Assembly (NCBI GenBank): GCA_017444325.1
Contig: JAFSWV010000115.1
Span: 1-6,741 of the forward strand
Direction of reading: 5' to 3'
Source of the DNA: a bacterium
Lineage (GTDB): Bacteria; Auribacterota; UBA3054
Length of the DNA: 6,741 nucleotides
Below, piece by piece: positions 5,979 through 6,741 of this stretch; the first letter of the stretch is position 1; every line of letters starts with the position of its first letter. Under the pieces are notes generated by a model. That model saw only the letters and a program-made list of their open reading frames with translations, searched no databases and was not told the DNA's origin. A program made the position numbers and the translations under genes.

Positions 5979-6564
5979 ATTTGTCAAGATCTGCGGACTC
6001 ACCAACTATGCCGACGCGCGCTTCGCCTTCGAAGCGGGCGCCGATTACCTCGGTTTCATCCTGATCCCGGGCTCTTTGCGCGCCATAGAAAAGGAAGAGT
6101 TCGACAAAATAAATTTCGGCAAAAAGGTCGGCGTCTTTCTGAACGCGCCCCTCGACTACGTCCTCTCCTTCAAGCTCGACACGATCCAGCTGCACGGAAC
6201 GGAGAGCGAAGAGTACGTTGACGAACTGCGCGCCAAAACGCATTGCGAGATCTGGAAAGCGCTGCCCATCGTGGATTCTGAGAGTTTGGCCTTCGCCAAA
6301 GAGCGCTACAAGGGCCTCACGATTTTGGCCGACGGCGAAAAGGGCGGGCGGCATTGCGATCGCGTTTTGGCGCGCGAACTAAGCGCTGCCAGACCTGCGA
6401 TCCTGGCCGGACAATTGACGCCCGAAAACGTGGGAGAGGCCATCAAATTGGTCGATCCCATCGGCGTGGACGCCGCCAGCGGCGTGGAATCCGAAAACGA
6501 TCCCAGAAAAAAAGACGAGCATAAAATATTAGCTTTCATAAACGAAGTAAGGAAACACTTATGA
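5968..6564 (+). CDS. trpF: Phosphoribosylanthranilate isomerase (divergent)
   Basis: This TIM-barrel enzyme performs the Amadori rearrangement of phosphoribosylanthranilate to CdRP, between TrpD and TrpC. It has 198 residues from ATG 5968; TTG 5962 would add two. The general base Cys9 in KICGLT and the general acid Asp122 in ILADGEKGG are both present, as are GADYLGFI (24-31), QLHG (74-77) and GVDAASGVE (166-174). Several normally conserved loop residues differ: SPR reads SLR (36-38), GG(T/S)G reads GGRH (126-129), the following FDW reads CDR (130-132), and AGG before the Pro-Glu-Asn motif reads AGQ (147-149). These lie in or near phosphate-binding loops, so this is an unusual TrpF lineage, though operon context leaves little doubt of the role. 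It overlaps trpC by 11 nt and trpB by 4 nt. Confidence 0.93.
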   Translation: MAAKFVKICGLTNYADARFAFEAGADYLGFILIPGSLRAIEKEEFDKINFGKKVGVFLNAPLDYVLSFKLDTIQLHGTESEEYVDELRAKTHCEIWKALPIVDSESLAFAKERYKGLTILADGEKGGRHCDRVLARELSAARPAILAGQLTPENVGEAIKLVDPIGVDAASGVESENDPRKKDEHKILAFINEVRKHL

Positions 6565-6741
6565 GCAAAACTCATTTCGGCCCCTACGGCGGACAATACG
6601 TGGCGGAAACGCTGATGCCCGCCTTGCATGAACTGGAACTTGCCTACAAAGAAGCGAAATCTGACCCCGCTTTCAAAGCTGAGATGGCGGAACTATTGCG
6701 CGATTACGTGGGACGCACTTCCCCTCTCTATTTCGCCAAGC
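6561..6741 (+). CDS. trpB: Tryptophan synthase beta chain, N-terminal part (runs off the window)
   Basis: TrpB is the PLP-dependent subunit that joins indole and serine to make tryptophan, working with TrpA. Only the first 60 codons are in the window. They contain FGPYGGQYVAETLMPAL (residues 6-22) and GRTSPLYFA near residues 51-59, both characteristic of type-1 TrpB, the form that pairs with TrpA. The catalytic PLP lysine lies beyond the edge. The start ATG overlaps the trpF stop as ATGA (6561-6564), with AAGGA (6549-6553) seven bases ahead, so translation is probably coupled. The gene is cut by the window, not truncated by mutation as far as can be seen. trpA is expected next but not observed. 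Confidence 0.95.
   Translation, partial: MSKTHFGPYGGQYVAETLMPALHELELAYKEAKSDPAFKAEMAELLRDYVGRTSPLYFAK

Overview
The window looks like chromosomal DNA from a bacterium, most plausibly of the PVC group (Lentisphaerota, Kiritimatiellota or another Verrucomicrobiota lineage). That guess rests on one gene. It combines a secreted SUMF1/FGE-like domain with a PEP-CTERM anchor, a pairing I associate with those phyla. The trp genes alone do not fix the phylum, so the assignment is an inference.

Layout: positions 18-1694 on the minus strand hold a 558-residue secreted SUMF1-domain protein. Its architecture is odd: signal peptide, small beta-rich domain, PEP-CTERM motif, second signal-peptide-like segment, then the SUMF1 domain. 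An AT-rich divergent intergenic region follows (1695-1945). From about 1887 to the right edge, everything on the plus strand is a tryptophan biosynthesis operon: promoter, leader peptide, attenuator, trpE, trpG, trpD, trpC, trpF and the start of trpB. trpA presumably lies just beyond the window. The structural genes are tightly packed: 9 and 3 nt gaps, then overlaps of 8, 11 and 4 nt.

The main discovery is the region between the promoter and trpE. It encodes a 25-codon leader peptide with three consecutive Trp codons (1946-2023). This is followed by a 15-bp GAAA-loop intrinsic terminator with a T-tract (2048-2088). A leader segment (1990-2001) is a perfect 12-nt complement of the terminator loop and its flanks (2059-2070), which gives an antiterminator. 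A third fold (1961-2042) can sequester that segment. Together these make a complete ribosome-mediated transcription attenuator of the E. coli trpL type, with its own sequence and geometry.

How it should work: TrpE and TrpG make anthranilate from chorismate and glutamine. TrpD adds the phosphoribosyl group, TrpF isomerises, TrpC closes the indole-glycerol-phosphate ring, and TrpB (with TrpA) makes tryptophan. Low charged tRNA-Trp should stall the leader ribosome and let the operon be read. TrpE also retains the LLES motif linked to tryptophan feedback inhibition, so control probably acts at both the RNA and the enzyme level.
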